DNA of 64,000 bases from NCBI GenBank assembly GCA_027257055.1, contig JAPVLO010000320.1:310001-374000 (forward strand), read 5' to 3'. The first letter of the stretch is position 1. Every line of letters begins with the position of its first letter. Positions 23,548 through 35,933 of this stretch are shown piece by piece. The position numbers and the translations under genes were made by a program. This DNA comes from Cephalopachus bancanus (Eukaryota; Chordata; Mammalia; Primates; Tarsiidae). A model generated the notes under the pieces. It made no database searches. It saw only the letters and a program-made list of their open reading frames with translations, and had not been told where the DNA came from.

Positions 23548-25573
23548 ACATACTCCAATACAGATTATTTGGTAGCCCACAAAATAAGTCCCAACAAATT
23601 TTTAACAATTAAAATCAGATCAAGTATTTTTAAAATTTTTGTTCACAGTGCGGTAAAGCTAGAAATTCATAAGAAGAATCTAGAGGACTTTACAAATAAC
23701 TAGAAAATGAACACATGTTCCTAAACAACCAAAGATTCAATTTTAAAAATATTTAGGTTTCTTGAGATAAATTATCATGGAAATACAATATACCAAAACC
23801 TATGCAATTCAGCAAAAACAGTACTGAGAGGGAAGTTTATATAGTCTATAAAGTTTATATAGTCAATAAAGTCTATATCAACAAAATAGAAATATCTCAA
23901 ACAAACAACCTAATATTGCAACTCAAGGAACTAGAGAAAAAAAATACAATATCCAAAATAAGTTGACAGGAAAAATAATAAAGATTAGAGCAACAAGAAA
24001 TGAAATTAAGACTAAAAAAATATAAAACATCAATGAAACGAAAAGTTGGTTTTGAAACAATAGACAAAATTGACAAACCTATAGCTAGACTAACAAAGAA
24101 AAAAACAAAGAATCAAATAAATAAAATTAGAGAGAAAAAAAGAGTCATTAGAACTGACATCACAGAAATACAAAAGATCATTAGAGACTACCATTAACAA
24201 CTATGTGCCAAAAAAAAAAAAATCTGGAAAAACTAGAAGTGAATAAATTTGTGGACTCATAGATCTTACCAAGAACTGACTGATGAAGAAATAGAAAATC
24301 TGAACAGACTAATAATTAGCAAGAAAATTAAATTAGCACTAAAAATCTCCCATCAAAGAAAAGCCCAGGACCAGGAGACTACATTGCTAAATTTTGTCAA
24401 ACATTTAAGAAAGTACTTATACCATTTCTTCTCAAATTACTCCCAAAACCTGAAATGGAAAAAATTCTTCAAAACTCATCCTATGAAACAAAAATTACCC
24501 TACTACCAAAACCAGACAAGGACACAACAAAATTAAAAACTATAAGCCAATATCCCTGATGAACAAAGATGCAAAATCCTCAGCAAACTACTTGCAAACT
24601 GAACATAACAACAAATCAAAAGATTATTCACCATAATCAAATGGCATTCAACCCAGGGAGTCAAAACTGGTTCAATATACACAAATCAATAAACAGGATG
24701 CAATAAACAGAATGAAGGACAAAAACCATGTGATCATCTCAATAAACACAGAAAAAGTATCTGACAAATTCAACATCCCTAATAAAAACCCTCAACAAAT
24801 TATGAATCAAAGGAATGTACCTAAACATAATAAAAGCCACATAGAACAAACCTGTAGTAAACATAATGTTGAAAAGGAAAAAGCTTAAACTTTTGTCTTT
24901 AAGATCTGGAACAAGACAAAGATGCCCACTTTTATTCAACATAGTTGAAGTTCTAGCCACAACAATCAGGCAAGAGAAAAAAATGACATTAAAATTGAAA
25001 AAGAGAAAGTCACATTTCCCTATTTGCAAACAACATGCTCTTATATATAGAAAACACCAAAGACTTCATTGAAAAACTGTTGAAACTAATAAACAAATTC
25101 AGTAAAGTTGCAGCATACAAAAGCATCATACAAAACGCAGTACCATTTCTATATACCAAGAGCAAATTATCTGAAAAAGAAATCAAGTAAGCAGTTCCAT
25201 TTACAATGATGACAAAAAAGTAGCATACCTAAGAATAAATTTAACTGAGACAATGAACATCTCTGAAGTGAAATTTATAAAACATTGGAAAAAATTGGCA
25301 AATGCACAAATAGAAAGAGATGCCATGCTCATGAATTAGAATAATTAATATTGTTAAAATGTCCATACTAACCAAAGCAATCTACAGATTCAATGCCGCC
25401 CTAATGAAAATATCAACAACACACTTTACAAAGTTAGAGAAAACAATTCTACAATTTCTATGTAACCACAAAAGACTCCAAATAGCCAAAGTAATCTTGG
25501 GCAAAAAGAGCAAAACTGGTAGCATTACACTACCTAACTTCAATACGTACCACAAAACTACAATAACCAAGCC

Positions 25574-25800
25574 AGCATGGCACTGGCATAAAGACAGACA
25601 CATACCAATGAAATAGAATAGAAAGCCCAGAAATAAACCAACACATTTACATCCAACTGATTTTCTATAGATTGCCAAGTGCGCACAATGGAAAAAGAGC
25701 AATCTCTTCAATTAGTGGTGCTGAGAAAACTGGATATCCATATGCAAAAGAATGACACTAGATCCCGAGCCCTTGCCATATGCAAAAATTATCTCAAATA
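25574..25800 (+). repeat. First copy of the L1 ORF2 segment repeated at 27579-27810
   Basis: Lies in its normal place within the ORF2 C-terminal region. It has a 2-base deletion (GACACATACCAATG) where the downstream copy keeps GACACATAGACCAATG, so the downstream copy does not simply descend from the present upstream sequence. Confidence 0.85.
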
Positions 25801-26232
25801 AAAAACTTAACTGTAATACCCAAAACTATGGAACTACTAAAAGAAAATAGTCTTGGTAATGACATTGGTCTAGGCAAGAATTTTTTTTTTAAATAAAACC
25901 GCAAAACTCATGGATAATGAAGTTAAAATAGAGAAATTGATTGCACCAAACTAAAAACTTCTACACAGCAAAGGAAAGAATAAACAGAGCAAAAAGACAA
26001 CCTACAGAATGGGAGAATATATTTGCACACTATACAACTGTTAAAGTGTTACTATTCAAAATATATAAGGAACTTAAATATCTCAACAATGATCAATAAA
26101 CCCCATTTAAAAATTGGCAAAAGATATGAATAGACATTTCTCAAAATAAGACATGAAAATGGCTAATAGATGTATGAAAAGAAATTATCAACATCATCAT
26201 TCATCAAGGAATGTGAATAAAAGCCACAATAA

Positions 26233-26535
26233 GCCAGGCGTGGTGGCTCATGTCTGTAACCCCAGCACATTGGGAGGCGGAGGCGAGAGGATTGCCTGAG
26301 GTCAGGGGTTCGAGACAAGCCTGGGCAATATGGCAAGACCTCGTCTCTACAATAAATCAAAAAATTAGCTGGGCATGGTGATGCATGGCTGTAGTCCCAG
26401 TTACTTGGAAGGCCGATGCGGAAGGGTCACCTGAACCCTGCAGGTTGAGGCTGCAGAGGTCATGAGCGTGCCTCTGCACTAGCCTGGATGAAACAGTGAG
26501 ACTATGATTCAAAAAATGAAATAAAATAAACATTT
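26233..26535 (+). mobile_element. Alu, older copy, in old L1
   Basis: Decayed dimer; target duplication around AAGCCACAATAA / AAGACACAATGA. Confidence 0.88.
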
Positions 26536-27578
26536 AAAAAGACACAATGACCAGTCTGACCCCAGTTAGAATGGCTACGATAAAAAAAATTAAAAGATAA
26601 GTGTTGGACAGGATGTGGAGAAATAAAACCCTTACACGCTATTTATGGGATTGTAAATTAGCACTGGCATTATGGAAAATAGCATGAAAGTTCTTCGAAA
26701 AATTAAAAATAGAACTACCACATGATCCAGTATATATATACATGGGTATATAGTAAAAAAAAAAAAAAAAAGGGATCAGTGTGTCAAAGAGATAGCTACA
26801 CTCCTATGTTTACTATAGGACTAATCAGAATAACCAATACATGAAATCAAGCTAAATGTGGATCAACAAATGAATGGAAAGAAAATATAGTATACATCCA
26901 CAATGGAATACTATTCAGTCATAAAGGGGAATGAAATTTGCAGTAAGATAGATGAAGTTGGAGGACATCATATTACGTGAAAAAAGCCAGGCACAGAAAG
27001 ACAAATATGCCATGATCTCATTCATACATAAAACCTAAAAAGTGTTCTCATAGAAGCAGAGATAGTAGTTTCCAGGGGAAAGGAAAGATAGGGAAGAAAA
27101 GGGATGATGAAAGACCGGTCAAAGAGTGCAAAACTACCATTACATAGAAAAAACAAGTTTTTGTGTTTTTTTGCATAGTACGTTGACTACATTTAATAAT
27201 GCAGCCTGTATTTCAAAATAGCTAGAAGTTTTTGTATGCTCTCATCACAAAGAAATGATAAATGTTTAAGGTACTGGGTATTCTAATTACCTTGATTTGA
27301 TCATTGCACAATTTATGCATATATCAAAACATCATGTTGTTCCCCATAAATATGTACAATTATTAGATGTCAATCATAAATTATAAAAAGAGAGAGAACT
27401 GAGAACGTTTCAATGCTGATAAAAAGGAGCCAGGAGGGAAGAAGAGGATGAGATTAAGAAGAAGAAAGAAAGAGTCATTTAAGAAGGATTCTCAGCAAAT
27501 AAAAAGGAAGGATAGAAGCGCTCTGCTTTTTTTGTTTTTTTAACCTTGTCACAGGTAGAATGGCTTAAGTTAGTTAAA

Positions 27579-27810
27579 AGCATGGCACTGGCATAAAGAC
27601 AGACACATAGACCAATGAAATAGAATAGAAAGCCCAGAAATAAACCAACACATTTACATCCAACTGATTTTCTAAAAATTGCCAAGTGCACACAATGGAA
27701 AAAGAGCAATCTCTTCAATTTGTGGTGCTGAGAAAACTGGATATCCATATGCAAAAGAATGACACTAGATCCCAAGCCCCTGCCATATGCAAAAATTAAC
27801 TCAAATGAAT
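27579..27810 (+). repeat. Second copy of L1 ORF2 segment 25574-25800
   Basis: From GCATGGCACTGGCATAAAGA through CATATGCAAAAATTA this repeats 25574-25800 with about ten differences over ~230 bp (roughly 96% by eye). The shared non-standard wording (ATTGCCAAGTG, ATCTCTTCAATT.GTGGTGC) shows common origin. It starts about 190 bases beyond the 3' end of the long L1. Confidence 0.85.
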
Positions 27811-27925
27811 AAAAAAACAACAACAAGCAGGAAAGAAAGGGTTTTAAATTTAAAGGGTGTGGATGTAGCTAAGTGTGTAAATCTACTGAAAGGAAATTGA
27901 GGGAGTTCCCTCCTAATGGCTCATT

Positions 27926-28198
27926 CACTCTGTCACCCAGGCTGGAGTACAGTAGCACAATCACAGCTCACCACAGCCTCGACCTCCTAGGCTCAGGCAA
28001 TCCTTCCATCTCAGCCTCCTGAGTAGCTAGGACTACAGGAGCATGCCACCATGCTTAGATAATTTTTTTTTTTTTTTTGGTAGAGATGAAGTCTGGCGTT
28101 GTTGCTTAAGCTGGTCTTGAACTCCTGGGCTCAAGCAATCCTCCTGCCTCAGCCTCCCAAACTGCTGGGATGAAAATCATAAGCCACTGTGCCCAGCT
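27926..28198 (-). mobile_element. AluJ-like (ancestral primate) element
   Basis: CACCCAGGCTGGAGTACAGT, TCACAGCTCACCACAGCC and TTGGTAGAGATGAAGTC match the older pan-primate Alu layout rather than the lineage-specific one. Confidence 0.8.
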
Positions 28199-28269
28199 GG
28201 CTTGGTCTTTTTGAACAGGGATCAGTAGTTTAAAGGCGAGCAGTGAGAAGGGAGAATTGGGGGTGGTTT

Positions 28270-28569
28270 TTTTTTTTCCTTTTTTTTTGAGTTGGAGTCT
28301 CACTCTGTTGCCTAGACTGGAGTGCGGTAGCACGCTCACAGCTACTGCAGCCTCGACCTGCTGGGCTCAGGCGATGTTTCTGCCTCAGCCTTACAAGTAG
28401 CTGGAACTACAGGCACGTGCCATGACGGCCAGCTAATTTTCCAATTTATTGTAGAGATGAGGTCTCGCCAAGTTGCCCAGGCTAGTCTCGAACTCGTGGG
28501 CGTAGGCAATCCTCTCACCTCAGCCTCCAAAAGTACTGGGATTATAGGCATGAGCCACAGCGTCCGGCC
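28270..28569 (-). mobile_element. Alu
   Basis: Full dimer; first of two minus-strand copies separated by only ~25 bases. Confidence 0.93.
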
Positions 28570-28592
28570 AAAGGGAGACTTTTATATTGTAC

Positions 28593-28879
28593 TTTTTTTT
28601 TTTTTTTTTGAGTCAGAGTCTCAGTCTGTCACCCAGGCTGGAATGCACACTTATGGCCACCGCGGTCTCAACCTGCTGGGCTCAGGCAACCCTTCCACTT
28701 CAGCCTTCCAAGTTGTTGGAACTATAGGTGTGCACCACCACACCCAGTTAACGTTTTTATTGTCGAGACGAGGTCCTGCCATGTTGCCCAGGCTGGTCTG
28801 GAACCTGTGGGCTCAGGCAATCCTCTCGTCTCCACCTCCCAAAGTGCTGGGATTACAGGCCTGAGCCACCGTGCCCAGC
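28593..28879 (-). mobile_element. Alu
   Basis: Full dimer; right arm missing some bases around GGAATGCACACTTATGG. Target duplication TTGTACT. Confidence 0.92.
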
Positions 28880-29247
28880 TTGTACTGTGCTTTTTACAAA
28901 TGAATGAAATAGACAGTAGGGAGGGAGGTGGGGATAGAAGACATTGCTTAATGACAAGAGTAATAAAACATACACTGGAAAGCAAGGACATGGATGGACG
29001 GCAGACAGGGTTAATAGACAGGCAGAGTGTGGAGCCATCAATGTACTGAAAATCCTGTGAGTCTAAGCACTATTGTATTTAGAAAATTGTATCAACAAAC
29101 TAGAAGGATGAAAGCATGCCGTACGAGGATCATATGCCTAAATTATGATTGTGCGATACCTATAGACAACTAGGCAACCTATAGTTCTACTACTGTGATG
29201 ATTAATGAGCTATGACTCCAAAGGGATATAGATACAATATTTCTCAC

Positions 29248-29434
29248 CTTTGGAACAAGGTATTCTCCAAACTGAATGTCCTGTGTCACCACATGGAGCA
29301 GATTGGTGGGAGCAAGATCAATGTATCTCTGATCTTGTGCACCATGGCATCCATGTAGGGCACAGGGCTCCTGTCTCGCATGCAAGGGCTCTGGTCTCTA
29401 CCAAGCACCTGGTCAGTCTCTTCCTGGACTTTAG
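29248..29434 (-). pseudogene. Relic CYP2C exon 7 (solitary exon)
   Basis: On the minus strand an acceptor-like TTGTCAG is followed by CTAAAGTCCAGGAAGAG, the usual start of CYP2C exon 7. Translation gives [18 protein letters not shown] and then, after a one-base deletion, [20 protein letters not shown] and a terminal EYLVPK, directly followed by a GTGAG donor. CYP2C enzymes are liver microsomal drug- and arachidonate-metabolising P450s; this exon carries the region just after the ExxR helix. Length is 187 bp, one less than the 188-bp family exon, which fits the single deleted base (VHKI|RDTL should be VHEIQRYI). I saw no other CYP2C exon on either side, so it is a detached exon of the kind known to litter the mammalian CYP2C cluster. 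The orientation matches human CYP2C8 relative to PDLIM1. Confidence 0.9.
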
Positions 29435-29439
29435 CTGAC

Positions 29440-30015
29440 AAGGCAGGAATCCGAATTTACATGAAATGGAAAAGATTTTACATAATTTGTATTTGGTCCC
29501 TTGATGATTGTCCCATTGTGGTTGGAGATGGAGAGATGGGGAAATTATCTATCATGAGTTCCATAAAGAAAAAGAAAAAAAGAGTTTCCATTTCCTGGGC
29601 AAAATGGAAACTCATTAGAGACTTAAATATATACACATACAAAATACAATTGAACCATGAAGTTGATTTCGCAACTCTGATTCTCTAGTTTATGTCTTTT
29701 AACTCTAAAGACATAGGAATCTGAGTTCTTGATGACTCACTAAAGTCCATATAGTTCAACCACTGTGTGTATGCCAGTTTTCCTTTTAAACATGTAAGTT
29801 TCAAGAGGGTAAGGACTCCTCAGTGCAGTAAATACTTAGTACAATTTTTAAAAATAGAATATTTCACCTATCCTGCAAACCAAAACAAAAAGTAAGTCAA
29901 TATTTATTTAGAATGTAATATATGACAGATAGGCTGCACTATTCATTATATTACTTTATAATTCTTAAAAATAATGCTATATGTTTTTACAAAGAATTAA
30001 ATATCTTTCCTAAGG
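29440..30015. other. Intron-like sequence beside the CYP2C exon relic
   Basis: AT-rich, no repeat recognised. No other CYP2C exon was found here on reading the minus strand. Confidence 0.35.
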
Positions 30016-30019
30016 ATAA

Positions 30020-30150
30020 CCAGAGAACATATACTCTTCCCTATAGTATTCCCCTTACACAGATAAGGGACCAGAGATACGGAGAGGTAGTCATGAGACT
30101 GAGGTCACACAGCTACCCATTAGTAAAGTCAGAATCCCAAGTCACCTGTT
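30020..30150 (-). repeat. MIR element
   Basis: ACACAGATAAGGGACCAGAG, GAGACTGAGGTCACACAGCT and ACCCATTAGTAAAGTCAGAA are MIR core wording in inverted orientation. Confidence 0.7.
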
Positions 30151-30159
30151 GTTAGAATC

Positions 30160-30249
30160 TATAACCTGTGAGATATATAGAGAGAGAGAGATATAGAGAT
30201 ATATAGATATTCTATATATAGAGATATAGATATATATATTTCTGTGAGA

Positions 30250-30281
<32 letters not shown>

Positions 30282-30290
30282 AATTTCAGA
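30160..30290. repeat. AT/GATA-rich simple repeat
   Basis: Mixed GAGATATA, (GA)n and (TA)n runs with an interrupted inverted symmetry (TATATATATTTCTGTGAGAAATATATATA), following a MIR. Confidence 0.9.
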
Positions 30291-30584
30291 CATGTTTTAG
30301 ATTTTACATTCTTGGATTGAGGGGCTGGAGTTTCATCTCAAAGAGAGTGGTGATAAAAAGAGCTCAGGAACCACTTATTAAATCAGAATGCTCAGTACAA
30401 TGACACAGTGAAGGATAAGGAAGGAAAGAAGAAAAGAGATAAACATAGACAGAACTTTAAAATTTTCAAAATAAAAGTGGAGTAACTGGGAAATAGAACA
30501 CGAAAGGGGCTTTTGCAAAGTGCACAAGATTAAAGACTTGGAGAAAACTGCTATAGACTATTTACACTTAAAATCAACATAGGC

Positions 30585-30881
30585 CGCCGGGCTCGGTGGC
30601 TCAGCCTGTAATCCCGCGCCTTTGGGAGGCTGAGGTGAGTGGATTGCCTGAGCCCACAGGTTCGAGACCTGCCTGGGCAGCGAGACCTCATCTCTACAAT
30701 AAATCAAAAAATCAGCCAGGCGTGGTAGCACATGGCTGTAATTCCGGCTACTTGGAAGGCTGAGGCAGAAGGATCGCCGGAGCCCAGCAGTTCGAGGCTG
30801 CGGTGGCCGGGAGTGGCCACTGTACTCCAGTCTGGGCGATAGAATGAGACTCCAACTCAAAAAAAAAAAAAAAAAAAAAAA
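30585..30881 (+). mobile_element. Alu, 5-bp-deletion subgroup
   Basis: Nearly consensus copy with a 15-bp perfect target duplication AAATCAACATAGGCC, so recent. Confidence 0.96.
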
Positions 30882-30889
30882 TCAACATA

Positions 30890-31262
30890 GGCCTTATGAG
30901 TTTAGGGAAGTTATTTGGCTGAGAGAGTCTGTATCATGTGAAAGGAACACAGAAGCACTGCTCTTCACAATGTGTACTAGCAAAGGAATTTTGAGGCTAT
31001 GCTTCTAAATTGCACTATTTGGAGAGCACCTCCTCTTTATAATGGGAAGGCAGGAGGACTTGAAATAAGTGGGAAAAATTTTGTACTGATGTCATGGAGA
31101 TAAGTTTCTTGAGTTTTACTCATATTCAAAATGTCTCAATGCACCAAAGCACAAAATATGTAAGATTAGTGAAGGAGACATCCTCTTAGATGAAGACTTA
31201 ATAAAAAAGAGATAGGAAAAAACGAAGAAGCTGCATCTAAAAGAGAAGTTACATTAGTGAGA
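30890..31262. other. Unassigned stretch
   Basis: No supported gene or repeat. Confidence 0.3.
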
Positions 31263-31300
31263 AAAATGTTTTTATCCAAATGGGTGTATATATATATATA

Positions 31301-31586
31301 TTTTTTGAGTTGGAGTCTCATTCTGTCACCCAGGCTGGAGTGCAGTGGCATGCTCACAGCCACCGCAGCCTCAACCTGCTGGACTCAGGCAGTTCTTCCC
31401 CTCAGCCTTCCAAGGAGCTGGAACTACAGGTGTATGCCCCCACACCTGGCTAATTTTTTGATTTACTGTAGAGATGAGGGCTCTCCAAGTTTCCCAGACT
31501 GGTCTTGAACCCATGGGCTCAGGCAATTCTCTCACCTCAACCTCCCAAAGTGCTGGGATTATAAGTGTAAACCACTGCACCTGGAC
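31301..31586 (-). mobile_element. Alu
   Basis: Full dimer with a (TA)n before the short T-tail. Confidence 0.92.
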
Positions 31587-31611
31587 TAAACGTGTATTTT
31601 TTTTTAATTGG

Positions 31612-32225
31612 CTGCACTGCTGGTAGGAATGCAAACTAGTTCAACCTATATGGAAAACAGTGTGGTGATTTCTAAAAGAACTAGAAATTGACCTTCCATA
31701 TGACCCAGCAATCCTCCTACTGAGAATATACCTGGAGGAAATCAAATCATTCTACAAAAAAGATACCTGCACATGCATGTTTGTTGCAGCACCATTCACA
31801 ATAGCAAAAACATGGAACCAACCATGCTATCCACCAAAACTGGACTGGATAAAAAAATGAGGTACATATACATGATGGACTATTACGCAGCCATAAAGAA
31901 GACAAACATATGGACTTCGCAGCAACTTGGATTGATTTAGAGTCTATAATACGTGAGTGATCTATCACAGAAACAAAGAACTGAGTACCACATGTTCTCA
32001 CTCATAAGCAGACCTTGAACATTCACCGTAATACTGTAAGAAAGGGATTGGCAGTAGCGGGACACTGCCAGGGCAGGGCAAGGGCACATCACATTAATAA
32101 GGCTACCTGATATGAAACCAGGCAAAGGGAGGGTCAAACTTTACCTGTACGGTGTCCACTTGTATACCTAATCCTGAATTGTACTCCACATCTTTAAAAT
32201 AAATAAATACAATTTTTAAAAAATT
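31612..32225 (+). mobile_element. 5'-truncated L1 3' end
   Basis: Longer copy of the same family, beginning in the ORF2 C-terminus (DNA for SNDPSIPPT-like region; ATATGACCCAGCAATCCTCC) and ending CTAATCCTGAATTGTACTCC and ATAAATAAAT tail. Confidence 0.85.
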
Positions 32226-32620
32226 TAAAAAATATTTTGAGTATAACTCTTTAAATAGATAATGAGTCTTTCTGACAAAGTAACTTTGCTAAGTGAACCT
32301 CTACATTACAAATGTGCTTTAATAAGGCAGATTAATAAGAACAAAGGCATACAAGTTTATTAATCTGTGTGCACAGGAAGAATCATAGAGTGTCCAATGC
32401 CCCAAAATGTTCAGGAGCTCATATACACCCTCAAGGTTACAGAAAAAATGGGAGCGTGGATTCTGGTAAAGCAGATTATTGGAGAAATAAATGAAATTTA
32501 TAAATCCTTACTAGAGAGAATGACACTTACTGGGAATGGAAATTGTAAATCATTATCTTTGGAACTTAAATAATCCTTGGAGAAAGTCATTATCTTGAAA
32601 GGGAAAAAAAAAAAAAAGAC
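32226..32620. other. Unassigned stretch
   Basis: A plus frame of 68 residues (32367-32573) matches nothing I know; probably chance. Confidence 0.3.
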
Positions 32621-32624
32621 CCAG

Positions 32625-32922
32625 TCCCGGGCTCAGTGGTTCAGCCTGTAATCCCAGCACTTAGGGTGGCCAAGGTGAGTAGACTGCCTAAGTTTGCAGG
32701 TTCAAGACCAGCCCGGGCAACTTGGTGAGACCTCGTCTCTACAATAAATAAAAAATTAGCTAAATGTGGTAGTGCATGCCTGTATTTCCGGCTCCTTGGA
32801 AGACTGAGGCAGAAGAATCACCAGAGCCCAGAAGGTCGATGCTGGGGTTGTCGTGAGTGTGCATGCCACTGCATTCCAGCCTGGGCAATGGAATGAGACT
32901 CCAACTCAAAAAAAAAAAAAAA
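32625..32922 (+). mobile_element. Alu
   Basis: Full dimer flanked by A/G-rich DNA (GGGAAAAAAAAAAAAAAG, AAAAGGGGGGAAAAAAG). Confidence 0.92.
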
Positions 32923-33047
32923 GAAAAAAGGGGGGAAAAAAGACTGGTCAGGTGTGGTGACATGTTGACCTTCTTTCTGTAATGGATAATGATATAACAG
33001 GGAGGGGAACAGGAACAACTGTTCTCCTTGGAGAGTCAGTCCAATCT

Positions 33048-33298
33048 TTTCTGTCTCCCAGGCTGGAGCGCAATGGCATGCTCACGGTCACCGCAGCCTC
33101 AACCTGCTGGACTCAGGTGATTCTTCCACCTCAGCCTTCCAAGTAGCCAGAACTACAGGCACGTGCCACAATGCCCAGCTAATTTTTTTAATTTATTGTT
33201 GAGACAAGGTCTCGCCAAGTTGCCCAGGCTGGTCTTGAACCTGTGGACTCAGACAATTCTCTCACCTCAGCCTCCCATGAACCACTGCACCCAGTCTG
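33048..33298 (-). mobile_element. Alu lacking its 3' end and part of the left arm
   Basis: Begins inside the right arm (CTGTCTCCCAGGCTGG) and has lost AAAGTGCTGGGATTACAGGC near the left end. Confidence 0.85.
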
Positions 33299-33602
33299 AG
33301 TCCATTCAATCTTTATGTACATAACGAAAAAGTCTCTTCCATTACTTGCTGATATCTAAGGATTTTTAATTCAAAATACTCATCATGCCAGGGAGCCATA
33401 TTGGATAAAATTTCCTGCATTCCTATTTCACAAGTGGTTAATCTGTGTCTCCTCTTTAGAATATTTTGGATTTTTATAAAGGTCAGAGGTAATGCTTCTG
33501 GCCATTAAGTCTAGTATCCTGAGTACTTTACCAAAAGTCCATTTTTGTGTCTAGATTTTTGTGTTCCACTTACCTTGAGGATCAGGGATAACATGAGGCA
33601 TG

Positions 33603-33900
33603 TTTTTTTTTTTTTTTTTTTTTTGAGTTAGTCTCACGCTGTTGCCCAGGCCGGAGTACAGTAGCATGCTCATGACCACCCCAGCTTCGACCTGCTGGGC
33701 TCTGGCGATTCTTCTGCCTCAGCCTTCTAAGTAGTCAGAACTACAGGCGTGTGCTAACCATGCCCAGCTAATTTTTTATTTCTTGTAGAGACGAGATCTC
33801 GCCAAGTTCCCAGGCTGGTCTCGAACCCGTGGGTTCAAGCAATCCAATCGCCCCGGCCTCCCAAAGTGCTGGGATTACAGGTTTAGCCACCGAGCCTGGC
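33603..33900 (-). mobile_element. Alu
   Basis: Full dimer; target duplication ATGAGGCATG / CTGAGGCAAG. Confidence 0.92.
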
Positions 33901-34271
33901 TGAGGCAAGAAATTTTAATGAGTCCCCCAGAATCTTATCAGCGAGTGACTCATTTCTGCTGAGAAATGAGTTCCTTGTTCTGACTCAGTCCATAAAGAAA
34001 ACCAAAATGAGGATATAAACTAAGTCACTAATTTTTTTATCACTGTAGTATCCACATACCTAGTGAGACAGCATTCAGTCCATCTACTGAACATTCAGAA
34101 AAAAGACTAAACTCTGATCTTTTCTTATTTCTCTTGCCCAAATTCCTAAGTGACCTGGGGAGTCATGTCAACTCTAAAATGTCATCAGATGGGTTTCTAT
34201 TAATCCTACATAATATGACATTCCAACCTGACTCTGGTATAATATCACATAACAGATAAAGAAGAAAACTG
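33901..34271. other. Unassigned stretch
   Basis: AT-rich, contains the local palindrome-like CATTTCTGCTGAGAAATGAG at 33951. Nothing else supported. Confidence 0.3.
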
Positions 34272-34559
34272 GCCGGGCTCAGTGGCTCAGCCTGTAATCC
34301 CAGCACTTTGGGAGGCCGAGGTGAGTGGATTGCCTGAGCCTGCAGGTTCGAGACCAGCCCAGGCAACTTGGCAAGACCTCATCTCTACAATAAATCAAAA
34401 AAAGAAAAAATTAGCTGGGCGTGGTATCGCGTGCCTGTAGTTCCGGCTACTTGGAAGGCTGAGGTGGAAGGATCGCCAGAGCCCAGCAGGTCGAAACTGG
34501 GGTGGCTGTGAGCGTGCCACTGCACTCCAGCCTGGGCAACAAGAGTGAGACTCCAACTC

Positions 34560-34580
<21 letters not shown>
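34272..34580 (+). mobile_element. Alu
   Basis: Full dimer with ~24-base A-tail. Target duplication AAGAAGAAAA. Confidence 0.94.
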
Positions 34581-34590
<10 letters not shown>

Positions 34591-34739
34591 TCAAAAATAT
34601 TTGACACCAAAATATGTTTATATGACATATTTTGAAATGACACTGCAACACCTTCTCTTGGGAAAATGTGCATCTGTTGTCTTTCCCAGGGATTCCCAGA
34701 GGAGCCAGACACCTTTTAAGACATTTACCATCTATTCTT

Positions 34740-35170
34740 TCTGAGGTCTGCTACTTCTAAGCTTCATGTACATATCAAAACCTTGATGTCCTCAACCCAC
34801 CCCTTATCTTAAGACTTTTCTTAACTGATTTCAAATTCTTTCGTCAGAGCTTAACTCTTTCTACCAACTGCCAATCAAAAAATCTTTGAATTCACCTGTA
34901 ATCTTCAAGCCTTTACTTGGAGACATGCTGCCTTTCTGGGCTCAACCAACGTAAGTATCACATGTATTGATTTATAGGGTTTTGTTTTGTAACTTCTGTC
35001 TCCCTAAAATGTATATAAGCAAGTGATCATTCAACCGTCTCAGGCACAGGTTCTCAGGACGTTTTGGAGCTGCGCCTCAGGTCTTGATTACTCACATTTG
35101 GCTCAGAGCAAAACTCTTCAAGCACAGTTTGGCAGAACTTGGAATTTTTCCATCATCAATAATAAAACAG
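34740..35170 (+). mobile_element. Retroviral LTR-like segment
   Basis: Contains CCAACTGCCAATCAAAAAAT, GGGCTCAACCAACGTAAG, CTCCCTAAAATGTATATAAG (TATA-like) and TGATTACTCACATTTGGCTC, the usual landmarks of a primate/mammalian LTR family whose name I cannot give. Boundaries not resolved. Confidence 0.55.
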
Positions 35171-35933
35171 CAAGAAAAGTCTAAAGCTAGAGATAAATGT
35201 TTAAAGTCTATTTGCAGTTCCACAAAGGGCCAAGTGGGCTTTTGGGGGTTTCCTGAGAACTCTTGGTTTCCTCCAGAGATTTGATGAGATTTACAAATAG
35301 TGCCCTGGAAAATAATTTGGTCAGAAATTTTGCAGATCCCGGAGAAATACCAACTGTTGGGAGCCAGCCATGGAGGCCTGCCTGCTGACAAAGTCCAGGG
35401 GGCTGAAGACCCCGGGTCACAAGGTGAACCTGGGCAGTTGAAACCCTTACTTCTTCTACTTTTGCTATTAATGCAGCCGAAAAGTTCTGTACAGTCTGAG
35501 GATGGAAAGCAAAATTCCACTCACACCTCCACTACCGCTTGCAAAAAGGCAAGAGGGGAATTCGTGAGAAAATCGCCTCCCTTTCCTTTGAACTCCTCCC
35601 TAGCTTGCCACATCTCCGGCCTCCCGGTATCAGACCACACAATCACTTGATTAAACATTGTAGTTGGGAAAACTGTAAAAAATCAGAAGGTGCTCAATTT
35701 AATGTTTGTCAGGGAACTCACTGGCCTTGCCAGGAAATTATCAATAGAGATTTTAAATATCATGTGTGGGTAGATAATCACTTGTAAGATTTTATTTCTT
35801 CTGATTGGCGGCTAATTGGAGAAATTTGAGAAGCTACAGTTGTATTTTTAGGAAAAGTGCCAATGCAGAAATTACATTTACTTAATTTCTTAATTTCTAC
35901 ATGTGGTATATTATGCTTAAGAAATTAACAATT
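35171..35933. other. Unassigned, possibly ERV internal
   Basis: Two overlapping plus frames (35300-35650, 35539-35787) and a minus frame (35092-35520) are open, but none matches a family with confidence. The position between two LTR-like blocks suggests retroviral remnant. Confidence 0.35.

Larger units (their letters stand above)
23550..27390 (+). mobile_element. Old L1: ORF2 reverse transcriptase region and 3' end
   Basis: Plus-strand ORF2 pieces are recognisable: [15 protein letters not shown] (24000-24197), EELTDEEIENLNR-like text at 24249, AKVILGKKSKTGSITLPNFN with YYKT/TITKPAWHWHKDR (25359-25616), and the DNA for the ...NKNEILIHATTWMN-like block at 26880-27010. Frames are broken by many stops and indels, as expected of a dead element. 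It ends in an A-rich tail near 27385. An Alu interrupts it at 26233. Confidence 0.85.
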
